Position numbers and translations under genes: made by a program. Below are positions 16,894 to 25,506 of a stretch of 64,000 nt of DNA, one piece after another (positions within the stretch are counted from its first letter, which is position 1; every line of letters begins with the position of its first letter). Under the pieces are notes generated by a model. It did no database searches, was not told where the DNA came from, and worked only from the letters and a program-made list of their open reading frames with translations. The stretch is from Anaerococcus vaginimassiliensis (GTDB lineage: Bacteria; Bacillota; Clostridia; Tissierellales; Peptoniphilaceae). The stretch is from assembly GCF_900626155.1 (NCBI RefSeq), contig NZ_LR130844.1, positions 1,738,786-1,802,785 of the forward strand. Direction: 5' to 3'.

Positions 16894-17364
16894 TTATCTA
16901 TTATCATCTACATCTTTCAATTCTTGTACTTTATCTTCCAGATTATTTAAATCATCTTTAGAAAGTTCCCAGGTTAATGATGATGGCATCAAGGGCATTC
17001 CCTCCATTGTAATATATGGATAATTTTCATAAATATAAAAATCTATCTTTGTAGCTTTTTTATCCTCTCTCTTGCTGGTTAATATGAAATGGTAAGACTC
17101 TATTGCATCATCTGGTATTTCTTTAAAATAATTGTCGAAGTTTTTATCATTAATATTTGCTACGCTCATTCCTGTTAAATTGCCAAAGTAGTCTAAAACT
17201 TCTTGTTCTTCTGTTTCAACAATTTTTTTATTGTTAGAATCAAATATTTCAATCTTTTCTTCTTTTTTACTACTTGTTTGTTCTGTTGTAGTATTTGGAC
17301 TACAAGAAGTTAAAACTATAGAAAAAACAAGAAAAATAGTCATTGTTAAAAATCTTTTTCTCAT
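16894..17364 (-). CDS. Small lipoprotein of the DUF2975 operon
   Basis: 156 residues from the ATG at 17362-17364, five bases after GGAGG. The signal peptide is MRKRFLTMTIFLVFSIVL ending in the lipobox LTSC, so the mature protein is lipid-anchored outside the membrane. After a Ser/Thr/Lys linker there is an acidic domain of about 115 residues (EQEVLDYFGNLTGMSVANIN, PYITMEGMPLMPSSLTWELS). I do not recognise a family. First gene of the operon with DUF2975 and XRE, driven by the promoter at 17426-17454. Confidence 0.75.
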   Translation of the reverse strand: MRKRFLTMTIFLVFSIVLTSCSPNTTTEQTSSKKEEKIEIFDSNNKKIVETEEQEVLDYFGNLTGMSVANINDKNFDNYFKEIPDDAIESYHFILTSKREDKKATKIDFYIYENYPYITMEGMPLMPSSLTWELSKDDLNNLEDKVQELKDVDDNR

Positions 17365-17392
17365 AATAATCCTCCACATCGAATTATTGTAA

Positions 17393-17454
17393 AACGATAA
17401 TTGTCTTTGATTATTATTGTAAAACAATAATTATAATTTGTCAATATCATTCGT
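17393..17454 (-). promoter_or_regulatory. Promoter with two tandem palindromic operators
   Basis: On the minus strand TTGACA (17449-17454), 17 bases, TACAAT (17426-17431). A palindrome ATTATTGT-AAA-ACAATAAT (17423-17441) overlaps the -10 and spacer; a second copy with one mismatch (17393-17411) lies 30 bp downstream, three helical turns away. Clear repressor arrangement for the lipoprotein-DUF2975-XRE operon, probably bound by the XRE protein. Confidence 0.7.
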
Positions 17455-17464
17455 AATGACTTAA

Positions 17465-17760
17465 AACTTATCAAAGTCTTCTTGCGTAGCTACTTATTTG
17501 TATTTATATTCATCGTTATTCTTTTCTGTAAACATATCATTTACAAGTCCAATTGTTAGTAGAGATAAATCAGAAACAGAAAGACCAAGTTCCACTGACC
17601 TTAGTAAAAACAAGGGTGTAGTCATTGGTCTTTCTGTTGGTCTTACTTTTTTTAGGGACTTCTTCTGACTTTATGTTTAGCCCCCATAATTCAATTATTT
17701 GAGGCAGAATTTTAAGACTCATTTAGAACTTTGTTAGAATCCGATTTTTCCATCAAAACA
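17465..17760 (-). pseudogene. Prophage tail-gene relic
   Basis: The minus strand, over three frames, reads KILPQIIELWGLNIKSEEVP, then PTERPMTTPLFLLRSVELGL, SVSDLSLLTIGLVNDMFTEK, NNDEYKYK and a frame-shifted VATQEDFDKF followed by a stop. This looks like the C-terminal half of a phage tail-assembly (chaperone-like) protein of Gram-positive siphophages. At least two frameshifts and no start: dead. A further fragment (SRIALSKIETALTEKNMGYD) is readable around 17800-17880. Confidence 0.55.
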
Positions 17761-17955
17761 TTAGTTCTAAAAGTTCTGGAATAAGAGCGATTTATAAGTC
17801 TCCATCATATCCCATATTTTTCTCAGTTAAAGCTGTTTCAATTTTACTGAGTGCAATCCTACTTTTATAATCTGTTATCTTATTATCTATACATCAATAC
17901 TACAATCTCCACATATAGCACCATTATACAACCTATATACATATAAAAAAATAAA

Positions 17956-17973
17956 GGCAGTCCGAAGACTGCC
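17956..17973 (-). terminator. Terminator of the first SSB-like gene
   Basis: GGCAGTC-TTCG-GACTGCC on the minus strand with a UUCG tetraloop, followed by TTTATTTTTTT. The same hairpin follows the second copy (26594-26611) and a mutated one follows the third (62706-62723). Confidence 0.9.
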
Positions 17974-17978
17974 GATAT

Positions 17979-18635
17979 TTACCTCTCTGCACCTTTGCTA
18001 TGGTCTTTCTTGTTTGACTTAACTTTGTCATCTGTCTTAAAGCTTTTTATTTGCCCTAATATGGACTTTTTATCCTTGCCTTGACTCTTTACTTGTTCTT
18101 TTGCTTTTAAGAGCTTAGAAGACAAAATACGAACATTTTTATGTTCTTTTCCTTTGTTGTCAATGCTTGTTTTTACTTGACCAAATATTTTAACAAAATC
18201 TCCTTGTTTTAGGTTCTCTAAATCTTTTGTCTTATCTCCATAGGCTGAACAATTCGTATAAATTTTATTCCCATCGTCATCTTTTGAAACAAGAGAAAAA
18301 TTACTTACTTTGAACTTTTCTCCATTAGCATTTTCTCGTTCAAGATTTTCTACTTTGCCAGCTATATTACCCACGAGATTTATAAAATCATCTTTTTCTT
18401 CAATATCACTGACATTTTCAACAATCTTACCTTGTTCTTTCATATCATCAATCATATAGTCAAAGTCTTCATTTAGTAGACCTGTTGTGTCATTGTTCAT
18501 ATATAAAACATAGACTTCTTCAAGTGCCTTTTCATCATTGACACCTTTTTCTATGCTCACAAGTGCTTTTATAAAATCCTTGTAATTATCATTCATCATT
18601 TCTTCTAAGTTTTCTCTAATATCTTTGTATTCCAT
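17979..18635 (-). CDS. SSB-like ICE protein, copy 1
   Basis: 218 residues. The N-terminal 75 are acidic and helical (NLEEMMNDNYKDFIKALVSI); residues about 85-165 look like an OB-fold single-strand-binding domain (NLVGNIAGKVENLE, FKVSNFSLVSKDD, NKIYTNCSAYGDK, LKQGDFVKIFGQVKTS). The lysine-rich tail contains KKSILGQIKSFK and ends SKGAER; this tail motif recurs on other transfer proteins in the window. It is part of a direct repeat of about 718 bp (17946-18663 and 26584-27301); copies are almost identical. Its start codon is only 33 bp from the divergent mobC start. Confidence 0.75.
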   Translation of the reverse strand: MEYKDIRENLEEMMNDNYKDFIKALVSIEKGVNDEKALEEVYVLYMNNDTTGLLNEDFDYMIDDMKEQGKIVENVSDIEEKDDFINLVGNIAGKVENLERENANGEKFKVSNFSLVSKDDDGNKIYTNCSAYGDKTKDLENLKQGDFVKIFGQVKTSIDNKGKEHKNVRILSSKLLKAKEQVKSQGKDKKSILGQIKSFKTDDKVKSNKKDHSKGAER

Positions 18636-18668
18636 AATTTCCTCCTTGTACTAAATAAGGAGAAATAT

Positions 18669-19025
18669 ATGGATAATAGAACAAGAAAAAATCAACTTAA
18701 AATATATTTAACAGATGAAGAAAAAGAAATATTTGAAAAGAAAATGAAACTTGCAAATTGCAAAACAATGTCCCACTTTCTTAGAAAATGTGTATTAGAA
18801 AAAGAGATATATGTTGTAGACCTAGAACCATTTATAGATCTCCAATGGCTACTTTCAAATACAACAAATAACATAAACCAGATCGCAAAAGCCGCTAATA
18901 CAACTGGTGTTATTTACAAAAAAGATATTGACTATATGAGAGAAAAAATAGAAAAATTATCAAGAGAAATATGGCAGATCCATTCTCTACTTCTAAATAA
19001 ATCAAAAGAAAGTTCTGGTGATTAG
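18669..19025 (+). CDS. mobC: MobC-family relaxosome protein, second copy
   Basis: 118 residues. From residue 20 on it is nearly identical to the protein at 5527-5883 (same MSHFLRKCVLEKEIYVVDLE and NNINQIAKAANTTGVIY), while the first 15 residues (MDNRTRKNQLKIYLTDEE) diverge. Its upstream region is not that of copy 1: no oriT-like repeats are present, and the ribosome site AAGGAGAAATAT is the inverted flank of the SSB-like gene. With a relaxase cut to 36 residues, this copy can at most bind DNA or titrate the other mobC. Confidence 0.85.
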   Translation: MDNRTRKNQLKIYLTDEEKEIFEKKMKLANCKTMSHFLRKCVLEKEIYVVDLEPFIDLQWLLSNTTNNINQIAKAANTTGVIYKKDIDYMREKIEKLSREIWQIHSLLLNKSKESSGD

Positions 19026-19026
19026 T

Positions 19027-19137
19027 ATGGCAATTACAAAAATACATCCAATAAAATCAACTCTAAATTTTCATGAAAAATTGATAGTTTATCAAAGTTG
19101 TGTAAAATTAAGTAAAACTCCAATTCTAGAGGAATAG
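19027..19137 (+). pseudogene. Truncated MOBP relaxase
   Basis: Begins MAITKIHPIKSTLNF exactly as the intact relaxase at 5885, then leaves homology at 19070 and meets a stop at 19135-19137. The catalytic tyrosine and histidine triad are lost. Marks the left junction of the second ECF/ABC cargo block. Confidence 0.85.
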
Positions 19138-19159
19138 ATAAACATTGATAAATAAAAAA

Positions 19160-19201
19160 TGTATCAACCCTTACCTTTTTATCAGGATTTAGGTTGATAC
19201 A
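19160..19201 (-). terminator. Terminator of the second ECF operon
   Basis: TGTATCAACC and GGTTGATACA form a perfect 10-bp stem with a 22-base loop; on the minus strand it is followed by ATTTTTTATTTA. It lies 40 bp after the ATPase gene. Confidence 0.8.
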
Positions 19202-19241
19202 CAAAATTATTTACAGACCCTTAAGATTTTAATTATTGATT

Positions 19242-20630
19242 TTATGACATTTTATATATTCCATCTGCTACATTATTTAAAAACTCATAATCATGCGAAA
19301 CAACAATTACAACTTTATTGGATTTTTTCGCCAAATCTTTTATAGCTTCTGATACAATTATCATATTTTTGAAATCTAAACCACTTGTAGGCTCATCAAA
19401 GATTATGATTTCTTTATTTGAAAGTAGAGCTAAGGCAATTGTTAACCTTTGTTTTTGTCCTCCTGAAAGCGACATTGGGTGCTTATCTTTATATTTATCT
19501 AATCCAAGCCTATTTAGAACTACATCTACCTGATTTAATCTATCCCCAGGTAAATTTAATTCACATTCTTCTTTTACGCTTCGAGTGAATAATTGTGAAT
19601 TAATGTCCTGTGTTACAAGGTATGTATTTTTTAATCTATCTTTATTATTTAAAAGTTTATTGTTAAAAAAAACACTTCCTGTATTTTTCTTCATAAGTCC
19701 TGAAATGCACTTTAACAGACTAGTTTTTCCTATACCATTTTTTCCTATTATTCCTAAAACTTCTCCTCTATTTAAAGAAATATTAATATCTTTAAATATT
19801 GGATTTCCATTTATTGTATACGATAAATCTTCACATAAATACTCATCATTTTTATTAAATTCTTTTTCAAGAACTTCCAACTTAGGAGTAGATAAGGTTC
19901 TAATTTTGAGATTATTTTCTTTTTTTGAATTAAATGATTTTATCTCTTCTTGTGTAAAACAATCCTTAATTATTCCTTCGTCTATATAATATGCTTTATC
20001 AATTATGTCTTTTAAGTAATATAATCGATGTTCTGCAACTATAATTGTCTTCCCTTCTTTTTTAAATATTTCAATATTGTTTTTTATCGTTTCAATTGTA
20101 TCCATATCAAGATTTGAAGATGGCTCATCCAATACGACAATATCTGTGTTTAATGCAAAAATAGATGCAAAAGCTAAAATTTGTTTTTCTCCACTCGACA
20201 ATGAGAAGACATTTTTCCCTAATAATCTATCTATATTTAAATTATTAATAGTTTTTTTAAAGCTTTTTTTTATTAACTCTGGATCAATTCCCATATTTTC
20301 AAGACCGAATACAATTTCTCCCTCAACATCAGAATTAAAAAATTGAGATTTTGGATTTTGAAATATTGAACCAACTTTTTCTGAAATTTTATATTGCGAT
20401 ATATTTCTAGTAGATTCTCCCTCTATTAAAACTTCTCCAACAAAGTCAGTTTCTTCTTCAAAATGTGGTATAATTCCATTTATTAATTTAGTCAATGACG
20501 TTTTGCCTGAACCACTTAGCCCCATAAGTAGTATACATTCGCCTTTTTCAACATTTAAGTTGATATCTTTTAATATTTTATATCCCGTTTTAGAGGTACA
20601 AGATACATCATTTATATTTACATAACCCAT
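19242..20630 (-). CDS. ECF transporter double ATPase, second locus
   Basis: 462 residues with two ABC ATPase domains: first Walker A GLSGSGKTS at about residue 36, signature FSLSSGEKQILAFAS (a variant with SSGEK instead of SGGQ), Walker B DIVVLDEPSSNLD; second Walker A GKNGIGKTS, signature SLSGGQKQRLTIAL, Walker B EIIIFDEPTSGLD. It parallels 1907-3355 in length and domain order but is well diverged, so the two loci are old paralogues and not a recent duplication. Last gene of the operon that starts with the exporter at 25353. Confidence 0.9.
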   Translation of the reverse strand: MGYVNINDVSCTSKTGYKILKDINLNVEKGECILLMGLSGSGKTSLTKLINGIIPHFEEETDFVGEVLIEGESTRNISQYKISEKVGSIFQNPKSQFFNSDVEGEIVFGLENMGIDPELIKKSFKKTINNLNIDRLLGKNVFSLSSGEKQILAFASIFALNTDIVVLDEPSSNLDMDTIETIKNNIEIFKKEGKTIIVAEHRLYYLKDIIDKAYYIDEGIIKDCFTQEEIKSFNSKKENNLKIRTLSTPKLEVLEKEFNKNDEYLCEDLSYTINGNPIFKDINISLNRGEVLGIIGKNGIGKTSLLKCISGLMKKNTGSVFFNNKLLNNKDRLKNTYLVTQDINSQLFTRSVKEECELNLPGDRLNQVDVVLNRLGLDKYKDKHPMSLSGGQKQRLTIALALLSNKEIIIFDEPTSGLDFKNMIIVSEAIKDLAKKSNKVVIVVSHDYEFLNNVADGIYKMS

Positions 20631-20640
20631 TCTAACTCAC

Positions 20641-21297
20641 CTAAAATATAACCATAATTAAAACAACAAATAAAATAACTAATACATCATAAACAGTGAA
20701 TTTAAAATCAATTATAGTTGTTTTTCTACCTGGATTCTCGACTCCTCGTGTTACAGCTGCCTTAGATAACTCTTCAGACATATCAATTGCAGAATTTATT
20801 ATAGGTACAACAAATATATCCATGTTTTTAATCATACTAATCCCCCTAATCTTCATTGATTCTCTAACACAATGTATATCTTGTCTTAATGTGGGAAAAT
20901 ATCTATAAGTTATCATAAATGCTAAAATAAAATTTTCTGAGAATTTAAATTTTCTAAAAACTCCTGCAATTCCTCTTACGGTCACCGTTTTGTATAACAA
21001 TGTTCCTGCCATTATGCAAGGAAAAATCTTCCTTGCATAAGAAACAGGTACAATAAATGTCGTTACAATCCACTTAGGTGAATAGGGAAAAACTAAATAA
21101 TTTATTATTAAAAAAGTAATAAAAGTTAAATATACTTTTAATCCCGGTTTAAAATTTCCGCAAACTGTCAAAATAATCAACAAATAGCTCATTAAAATTA
21201 ATTCACTTGCCAACGATCTACTTTTAAAGAAAAATATATTTACTAATAAAAGCAATATTATTGAGGTTCTAGGATCTAATTTTAATCGCTTGAACAT
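20641..21297 (-). CDS. ECF transporter transmembrane component EcfT, second locus
   Basis: 218 residues with five to six helices. Coupling motifs: HCVRESMKIRGISM and ELSKAAVTRGVENPGRKTT, the latter the clear A-x-R-G form. Start taken at the ATG at 21295-21297 behind GAGGAATT; the longer ORF would overlap the S component. It lies one base after the S-component stop and ten bases before the ATPase gene. Confidence 0.87.
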   Translation of the reverse strand: MFKRLKLDPRTSIILLLLVNIFFFKSRSLASELILMSYLLIILTVCGNFKPGLKVYLTFITFLIINYLVFPYSPKWIVTTFIVPVSYARKIFPCIMAGTLLYKTVTVRGIAGVFRKFKFSENFILAFMITYRYFPTLRQDIHCVRESMKIRGISMIKNMDIFVVPIINSAIDMSEELSKAAVTRGVENPGRKTTIIDFKFTVYDVLVILFVVLIMVIF

Positions 21298-21298
21298 T

Positions 21299-21886
21299 TC
21301 AATTCCTCGCCTCAAAATTTTTATATAGAAATGATTTTAAAATCCCACAAGATAATAATCCAAAAACAAATGGTGTTACAATTAATACAATTAACATCGG
21401 TGTGTTAATAAAAGTTTTTAATATATTAACATAATCTACTGGCATCCCCATTTTAAGAATTTTTGATATGAATTCATCTTTTAGAATCCATATTTGTGCT
21501 GGAGACCCTACCATACCTAATGAAAAGAAAGCATATGAAAGTGAATTCCATTTATAACTGTCATACTTTGATAGGTATCTTATCACTTCTGCCAAAATAC
21601 TGGCAATTGCTAATGATGCAATTATTATTAAACTAAATTGACCAGTTAAGTAGTATATTATAGCAACAATAGCTCCCATTATTATGACTGCTCCTGTTTT
21701 TTTTACTTTTTGAACCATAATCATATATGGTATAGAACCAACTAAGGCTATAAAGCCAGGCATAAGTATCCACATTAATGGATGAAGACCGCCTAAAAGC
21801 ATAAACCCAAAATTGATTGCAAAATATATTGCAGTAAATATACCTATCGTAATAACATCTTTTCCTTTTAACTTTTTATTATTCAT
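21299..21886 (-). CDS. ECF transporter S component, second locus
   Basis: 195 residues with six hydrophobic segments. Begins KLKGKDVITIGIFTAIYFAI, and has GFIALVGSIPYMIMVQKVKK, the same positions as in the first-locus protein (PPFIIMAKKLQKRG). Same Trep_Strep/MptD-like predicted S-component group; ligand unknown. Ten bases after the exporter gene upstream, so cotranscribed with the ABC exporters. Confidence 0.75.
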   Translation of the reverse strand: MNNKKLKGKDVITIGIFTAIYFAINFGFMLLGGLHPLMWILMPGFIALVGSIPYMIMVQKVKKTGAVIIMGAIVAIIYYLTGQFSLIIIASLAIASILAEVIRYLSKYDSYKWNSLSYAFFSLGMVGSPAQIWILKDEFISKILKMGMPVDYVNILKTFINTPMLIVLIVTPFVFGLLSCGILKSFLYKNFEARN

Positions 21887-21896
21887 TCTAATCCTC

Positions 21897-23615
21897 CTAA
21901 TAAATAAATTCTTCTGCCATTTTTGTTTTTTCTATTAAATTCTTGTAAACTTTTGATTTTTGTAAAAGCTCTTCATGCTTACCTTCGCTTTCTACTCTTC
22001 CGTTTTCAAGAACTACTATCTTGTCAGCATTTTCTATGGATTTCATTCTGTGTGAAATGATTACAACAGTTTTATCTTTAATTAAATTATTTAAAGACTC
22101 TTGGATTTTCTTTTCATTGTCCACATCTAAACTTGCTGATATTTCATCTAATATAAGTATTGGTGCGTCCTTCAGAAAGGCTCTAGCTATAGAAAGTCTT
22201 TGTCTTTCACCACCAGAAAGCTCTGACCCATTTTCTCCTATAACTGTATCTAACCCATTAGGAAGTTTATTAATAAAATCCATACAATTTGCAAGGGTAG
22301 CTGCCTTTACAACTTCTTCATCGCTGGCATCTTTTTTACCTATACGAATATTTTCTAATATAGATGAGTTAAATAAAGTAACATCTTGAAAAACAATAGA
22401 TATTTTCTTAAATAAAGAATCTGTGGAAATGTTTTTTATATCCTTTCCATCTATTAAAATTTGACCTTTATCATAATCATATAATCTTGATATTAATCTT
22501 AATATGCTTGTCTTTCCAGAGCCAGAAGCTCCAACTAGAGCCGTTACCTCTCCCTGTTTCGCAGTAAAGCTAATGTCCTTTAAAACCTGATTATCATCAT
22601 AAGAAAAAGCTACATTTTTGAAGACTATATCAAACATATTCAGTTCTACATCTTTACCCTCTTGAATTTTTGTTTCCTTAATCTCCCTAATCCTTTCAAC
22701 ACTTGGATCTATATAGAACACTTCTAATAATCCTTCTTTTGATAAATCGAAAATATCTTTTATCTTTATGGCAGCCATTAAATAACCTAAGAGATATAAA
22801 ATGTCAATCTCCCCAGATAGAATAAGGCTAATCCCAACAAAACTAACTACTGCAATACTTACAAAGCCAAGAGCAGAGGATAAACCCATTACAAAAAGAG
22901 AGCCTTGTTCAACTTTAAGATGTATTTTTTCACTTTCATCCATCTGCATATATAACGAAGACCTCACTTCATCGGATAAGTTAAAACTATTTATTTCTTG
23001 TTGAAGTTCAATGGTTTCTTGGAATTTTTCTGAGTTTTCTCTAAGTACCTTGTGATATTTCTTGTTTCCTTTTACCTGCGACTTTTTAGCAATAGGTATT
23101 AGTATAAAACTTAAAATAGTTGGGATCATTACTGCAAGCCCCATCTTAAAATTACCTATCATTAACATAATTCCAATTAGTGGGAAAAATAAAACCATTC
23201 CTCCTACTTTAGGAATTGAATGACTCATAGCGTGTTCTACTTTTTCCACATCTGCCATAATCGTTTGAGATATATCTGATAAATTATGTTTTGAAAAGTA
23301 GGATAGGGGAAGTTTTGATAGAGTTTCTGCAATATCTATTCTTAAATTAGCACTCTCTTCATAAGTTGTAGTATAAAGATCATCATATTCTTTGGCTAAC
23401 AAAACATACATTAATACTAATGTAACAACAGAAACACCAAAATATAAATAAGGGCTTTTAACATTTTTCAAAATAAGCTCATCTGTTAACATCATTAAAA
23501 TAAAGGCAGGAACCATATTAATACAGTAGACCAAGAAACTTGATATAGTAGATTTAGTGAGATCTTTAGCCCCTTTATCAGTCAGACAAAAGCGATTTTT
23601 ATAAAATTTCCTCAT
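21897..23615 (-). CDS. ABC exporter-type transporter subunit B, second locus
   Basis: 572 residues: six-helix membrane domain (1-310) then ATPase with Walker A GASGSGKTS near 370, signature ELSGGERQRLSIARA, Walker B ILILDEISASLD (non-canonical I in place of P after E) and H-loop ISHRMKSIE. Start at the ATG at 23613-23615 behind GGAGG, overlapping the preceding gene by 17 bases. With its partner it forms a heterodimer like YbtP/YbtQ or IrtAB, exporter-fold proteins some of which import metal-siderophore complexes. The ECF module behind it and the Fur-type box in front suggest a metal-related substrate. Confidence 0.88.
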   Translation of the reverse strand: MRKFYKNRFCLTDKGAKDLTKSTISSFLVYCINMVPAFILMMLTDELILKNVKSPYLYFGVSVVTLVLMYVLLAKEYDDLYTTTYEESANLRIDIAETLSKLPLSYFSKHNLSDISQTIMADVEKVEHAMSHSIPKVGGMVLFFPLIGIMLMIGNFKMGLAVMIPTILSFILIPIAKKSQVKGNKKYHKVLRENSEKFQETIELQQEINSFNLSDEVRSSLYMQMDESEKIHLKVEQGSLFVMGLSSALGFVSIAVVSFVGISLILSGEIDILYLLGYLMAAIKIKDIFDLSKEGLLEVFYIDPSVERIREIKETKIQEGKDVELNMFDIVFKNVAFSYDDNQVLKDISFTAKQGEVTALVGASGSGKTSILRLISRLYDYDKGQILIDGKDIKNISTDSLFKKISIVFQDVTLFNSSILENIRIGKKDASDEEVVKAATLANCMDFINKLPNGLDTVIGENGSELSGGERQRLSIARAFLKDAPILILDEISASLDVDNEKKIQESLNNLIKDKTVVIISHRMKSIENADKIVVLENGRVESEGKHEELLQKSKVYKNLIEKTKMAEEFIY

Positions 23616-25353
23616 CTTTAACCCTCCATTGATTTGCACTGTCATAAAGCTCTAATAATTCCTTATATTTTCCACCTTTTGAAATAAGTTCTTGATCACT
23701 GCCTCTTTCAATTATTTCTCCATTCTCTAAAACTAAAATTTCATCAACAGAACGAATACTACTCATCCTATGGGCAATCATAATAACTGTTTTATCTTTC
23801 ATAAGGTTTTTAAAGGCCTTTTGAAGCTCATACTCATTGTCTGGATCAATAGAAGCACTAGCTTCATCCATAATTACAATTTTAGATTTCTTGAGCATGG
23901 CTCTCGCAATAGCAATTCTCTGTTTTTCTCCTCCTGATAAATAGACTCCTTTTGAGCCAATCATGGTATTCTCCCTTTCAGGAAACTTATTTAAAATAAC
24001 ATTACAACCGGCAAGTTCCATAGCCTTCATAACTTCTTCTCTACTTGCCTTTCTATTAGCAAGAGCAACATTTTCGTAAATAGATGTCTTAAAAAGTTTG
24101 CTATCCTGAAAAACAAAAGAAATTGTGTTTATTAGAGCATCCTTACTATAAGATTCTAAGGGTCTCTCTCCAATCTTTATACTGCCACTATCTACTTTGT
24201 AAAAACCAGATAATAGCTTTACAATAGTCGATTTACCTGATCCTGAATGACCCACCAAAGCATATTTTTTTCCTTCTTCTAATTTAAAAGATAAATTTTC
24301 TAGTACTTTGTTTTCATTATAAGAAAAATTCACTTTTTCAAACTCTATATTATAGTTTTTGAAATCACCAATCTCTCCATAATTTAATTTATCTTCATTC
24401 ATTTTTTTATATAAGTCTTCTAAAGTATCTACAGCATACCTAGCGTTAAAGATGTTCATACTAGCCCACATAATTTTCATAAATGAAACCATCATTACTC
24501 CACTTAAAAACAAAATCATGAATAGTTCAACAATAAGCAAATTAGCATTATTAACTTTATTTATGGTAAAAACTAAAGGGATAGACAAAATTGCAATAAT
24601 TCCAAAAAATATCCATTGATATAGAACATAAGGTTTTTTAGAACTAATTGAGTAATCAAGAGCATACTTAGAATAATCCTTAATCGCCTTATAAAGAGTT
24701 TTAAAAGACTCTACAGTAGCTCCGAATATTTTAACAACTTGCATGCCTCTGACATATTCAACTGTTTCACCACTTAAAATTTCTAAGGATTTTTGGTAGT
24801 ATTCCATGAACTCTCCTCCACCCATCATGTTCTTTAAAATAAGAGCCCCTACTATTGTTAGTATAAGAATAACTAATCCCACTCTGCTACTAATAGAAAA
24901 GGCAAGTATTAAAGATAATACTGGAATTAAAAAAGCTTGAGAGTTATCTGGTATCATATGTGCTACTGCCGTATGAGTTTTAGCTGCATTATCATCAATA
25001 GTTTTTCTTATAATTCCAGATGGGTTTAAATCATAAAAGCGAAAACTTGCTCCTGTAAGTCCATCTATACCTTTTTTTCTTAAATTAGTTTCTAAGCGAA
25101 ATCCAAGTTTATGAGAAAAAAAGTTTGACAAAAAGTAAACTAGTGCCCCTATCGTCAAATATAAGACAGCTTGAATGGACAAAGTCCTAGCTACTAATAA
25201 ATCTCCTTCAACAATTGAACTTCTTAAAAGTTTATACAGTAACGAATATCCGTACACCATTAGAAATGCAGATAGTGCTGATAAAAAAACTGCTATATAT
25301 CCATTATGTTTTTCTTCAGGCACATAGGAAAAAAGCCTTTTATAAATTTTCAT
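23599..25353 (-). CDS. ABC exporter-type transporter subunit A, second locus
   Basis: 584 residues. Membrane domain (1-330) then ATPase with Walker A GHSGSGKST near 370, signature YLSGGEKQRIAIARA, Walker B IVIMDEASASID (A in place of P) and H-loop IAHRMSSIR. Start at the ATG at 25351-25353 after GGAGGAAAAT. First gene of the second ECF operon. Both subunits have SxSxD Walker-B tails seen in exporter-fold transporters next to AraC regulators. It is divergent from the AraC gene and shares its control region. Confidence 0.88.
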   Translation of the reverse strand: MKIYKRLFSYVPEEKHNGYIAVFLSALSAFLMVYGYSLLYKLLRSSIVEGDLLVARTLSIQAVLYLTIGALVYFLSNFFSHKLGFRLETNLRKKGIDGLTGASFRFYDLNPSGIIRKTIDDNAAKTHTAVAHMIPDNSQAFLIPVLSLILAFSISSRVGLVILILTIVGALILKNMMGGGEFMEYYQKSLEILSGETVEYVRGMQVVKIFGATVESFKTLYKAIKDYSKYALDYSISSKKPYVLYQWIFFGIIAILSIPLVFTINKVNNANLLIVELFMILFLSGVMMVSFMKIMWASMNIFNARYAVDTLEDLYKKMNEDKLNYGEIGDFKNYNIEFEKVNFSYNENKVLENLSFKLEEGKKYALVGHSGSGKSTIVKLLSGFYKVDSGSIKIGERPLESYSKDALINTISFVFQDSKLFKTSIYENVALANRKASREEVMKAMELAGCNVILNKFPERENTMIGSKGVYLSGGEKQRIAIARAMLKKSKIVIMDEASASIDPDNEYELQKAFKNLMKDKTVIMIAHRMSSIRSVDEILVLENGEIIERGSDQELISKGGKYKELLELYDSANQWRVKDEEIL

Positions 25354-25398
25354 ATTTTCCTCCTTTAATATTCCTATTAGATTCAAATTCGCCTGAAC

Positions 25399-25452
25399 GA
25401 TAATAATTATCATTGCATTTTTATTATACATCAGTTATAATTACTAATACAA
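25399..25452 (-). promoter_or_regulatory. Promoter with Fur-type box, second ECF/ABC locus
   Basis: Minus strand: TTGTAT (25447-25452), 18 bases, TATAAT (25423-25428). Just downstream at 25399-25411 is a perfect GATAAT-A-ATTATC, the 6-1-6 core of the classical Fur box, placed to block initiation. The interval is shared with the divergent AraC gene. Confidence 0.6.
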
Positions 25453-25506
25453 TAGTTTTGAATTAATAAGGCTAATTGGAATATTGTCTAAAAGGGATAG
25501 TGTATT

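Larger units (their letters stand above)
17946..18663. repeat. 718-bp direct repeat, left copy
   Basis: Terminator, SSB-like gene and its ribosome site (CCTCCTTGTACTAAATAAGG) repeat at 26584-27301 in the same orientation with few differences. The pair brackets mobC, the truncated relaxase and the second ECF/ABC locus. Confidence 0.85.

Noticed and set aside
19585-19989. Plus-strand 134-residue frame opposite the ECF ATPase
   Set aside because: Long but antisense to Walker A and signature motifs of a certain gene; a shadow.
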